Origin: JACVRW01 sp963825345
Lineage (GTDB): Bacteria > Actinomycetota > Thermoleophilia > Solirubrobacterales > Thermoleophilaceae
Reading direction: 5' to 3'
DNA length: 64,000 nucleotides
Assembly (NCBI GenBank): GCA_963825345.1
Contig: CAWGSQ010000002.1
Location: forward strand, 62,001-126,000
This document shows positions 63,652-64,000 of the stretch, in pieces. Both the position numbers and the translations under genes were made by a program. How positions within the stretch are numbered: position 1 is the stretch's first letter; the number at the start of each line of letters is the position of its first letter. Under the pieces are notes generated by a model that saw only the letters and a program-made list of their open reading frames with translations, was not told where the DNA came from and did no database searches.

Positions 63652-64000
63652 GTGAGCTTCCCACCCGGTCCGAGGATGCCGAGCCTTGTGCAGGCCGCAT
63701 TCGTCACGGCCTCGCCGTATGGCTGGATGATCCGCCGCTGGCGCCGCTACGGCGACGTCTTCTCCTCGCGCTTCCCGATCTTCGGCCGCGTGGTCTACGT
63801 GGCCGACCCGGCCGAGGTGAAGCGCGTCTTCACCGGCGACCCCACGATCTTCCACGCCGGCGAGGCCAACGCGCTCGCGCTCGGGGACGCCCTTGGCGAG
63901 CACTCGCTCCTGACGCTCGACGAGCAGCGCCACATGAGCCAGCGCAAGCTCCTGCTGCCGCCGTTCCACGGCGAGAGCGTGCGCCGCTACGTGGAGGTGA
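63652..64000 (+). CDS. Cytochrome P450, N-terminal part (runs off window)
   Basis: From GTG 63652 the frame is open to the window end (116 residues, partial). The P450 N-terminus is clear: SFPPGPRMPSLVQAAF proline-rich hinge, WMIRRWRRYGDVFSSRFPIFGRVVYVADPAEVKRVFTGDP, HAGEANALALGDALGEHSLLTLDEQRHMSQRKLLLPPFHG. The heme-binding Cys lies beyond the edge. It follows the SCP2-hydrolase gene by 33 bp and is probably co-transcribed, suggesting an oxidised lipid or sterol-like substrate; that is inference. Confidence 0.9.
   Translation, partial: MSFPPGPRMPSLVQAAFVTASPYGWMIRRWRRYGDVFSSRFPIFGRVVYVADPAEVKRVFTGDPTIFHAGEANALALGDALGEHSLLTLDEQRHMSQRKLLLPPFHGESVRRYVEV

Overview
The window is 64 kb of very GC-rich bacterial chromosome, densely packed with housekeeping and metabolic genes. 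It holds no rRNA, no tRNA that I could find, no CRISPR array and no recognisable phage or transposon gene. The gene content fits a GC-rich actinobacterium, most likely of the Thermoleophilia/Solirubrobacterales type. The evidence is a Ddn-type F420-dependent reductase, a perfect Gram-positive/actinobacterial LexA box, an Rpf-like muralytic protein, a methylmalonyl/isobutyryl-CoA mutase split into two subunits, and many secreted proteins with Ig-like, RTX, CARDB or lysine-rich modules. The taxonomic call is inference; no marker gene can be compared here.

Layout. 0-6.2 kb: a DNA-repair group (HhH-GPD protein, stand-alone LigD polymerase, exonuclease III), two tiny overlapping ORFs, a secreted RTX protein, a secreted nuclease/phosphatase-fold enzyme and a Ddn-like reductase. 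6.2-7.7 kb: a secreted NHL-repeat gene broken by about five frameshifts. 7.7-15.1 kb: a complete F1Fo ATP synthase operon (atpI-like, B, E, F, H, A, G, D, C) whose alpha and beta subunits carry long acidic tails and whose gamma subunit has an acidic insertion. 15.2-21.4 kb: SnoaL-like protein, ECF sigma factor with membrane partner, GH26-like secreted hydrolase and two tandem GGDEF/HD-GYP proteins. 21.4-26.7 kb: YjbQ, a LexA-box radical-SAM protein, a MraY/WecA-type transferase, TrhA and a FetAB-like ABC pair. 26.7-34.8 kb: translation and one-carbon cluster (glyA, Sua5/YrdC, prmC, prfA, a reductase, a DUF1385 protein, a CARDB protein, rpmE, gpsA). 34.9-43.5 kb: ETF dehydrogenase, etfA, etfB, the two mutase subunits, a wall-anchored cupredoxin and a four-repeat surface protein. 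43.5-50.8 kb: small secreted proteins, HAD phosphatase, thiolase, leucyl aminopeptidase, and a structured leader in front of an Rpf-like gene. 50.9-56.7 kb: a lipid operon (patatin, acyltransferase, START/SRPBCC-acyl-CoA-ligase fusion) and a tandem pair of prepilin-like proteins. 56.8-62.4 kb: a xylose-type ABC transporter with a Gfo/Idh/MocA dehydrogenase and a divergent ROK regulator. 62.4-64 kb: an SCP2-hydrolase fusion and the start of a cytochrome P450.

How the genes work together. The ETF/ETF-QO set, mutase and thiolase point to branched or fatty acyl-CoA catabolism feeding electrons to the quinone pool. The patatin/acyltransferase/ligase operon would recycle the same acyl groups into phospholipid. 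Many operons use 4-bp stop/start overlaps (GTGA, ATGA, TTGA, and apparently CTGA). Several convergent pairs share a single CTAG as both stop codons.

The features most worth a second look are: the acidic extensions on three F1 subunits; the structured RNA-like leader before the Rpf-like gene, where two hairpins compete for the Shine-Dalgarno; a dispersed GGGGTCAGACCCC palindrome that coincides with the gamma insertion and with an apparent CTG start; two essential-looking genes without a canonical start codon; an ETF-QO lacking the fourth cluster cysteine; and the prepilin-like pair, one member with an NPP1/Vps62-like C-terminus.
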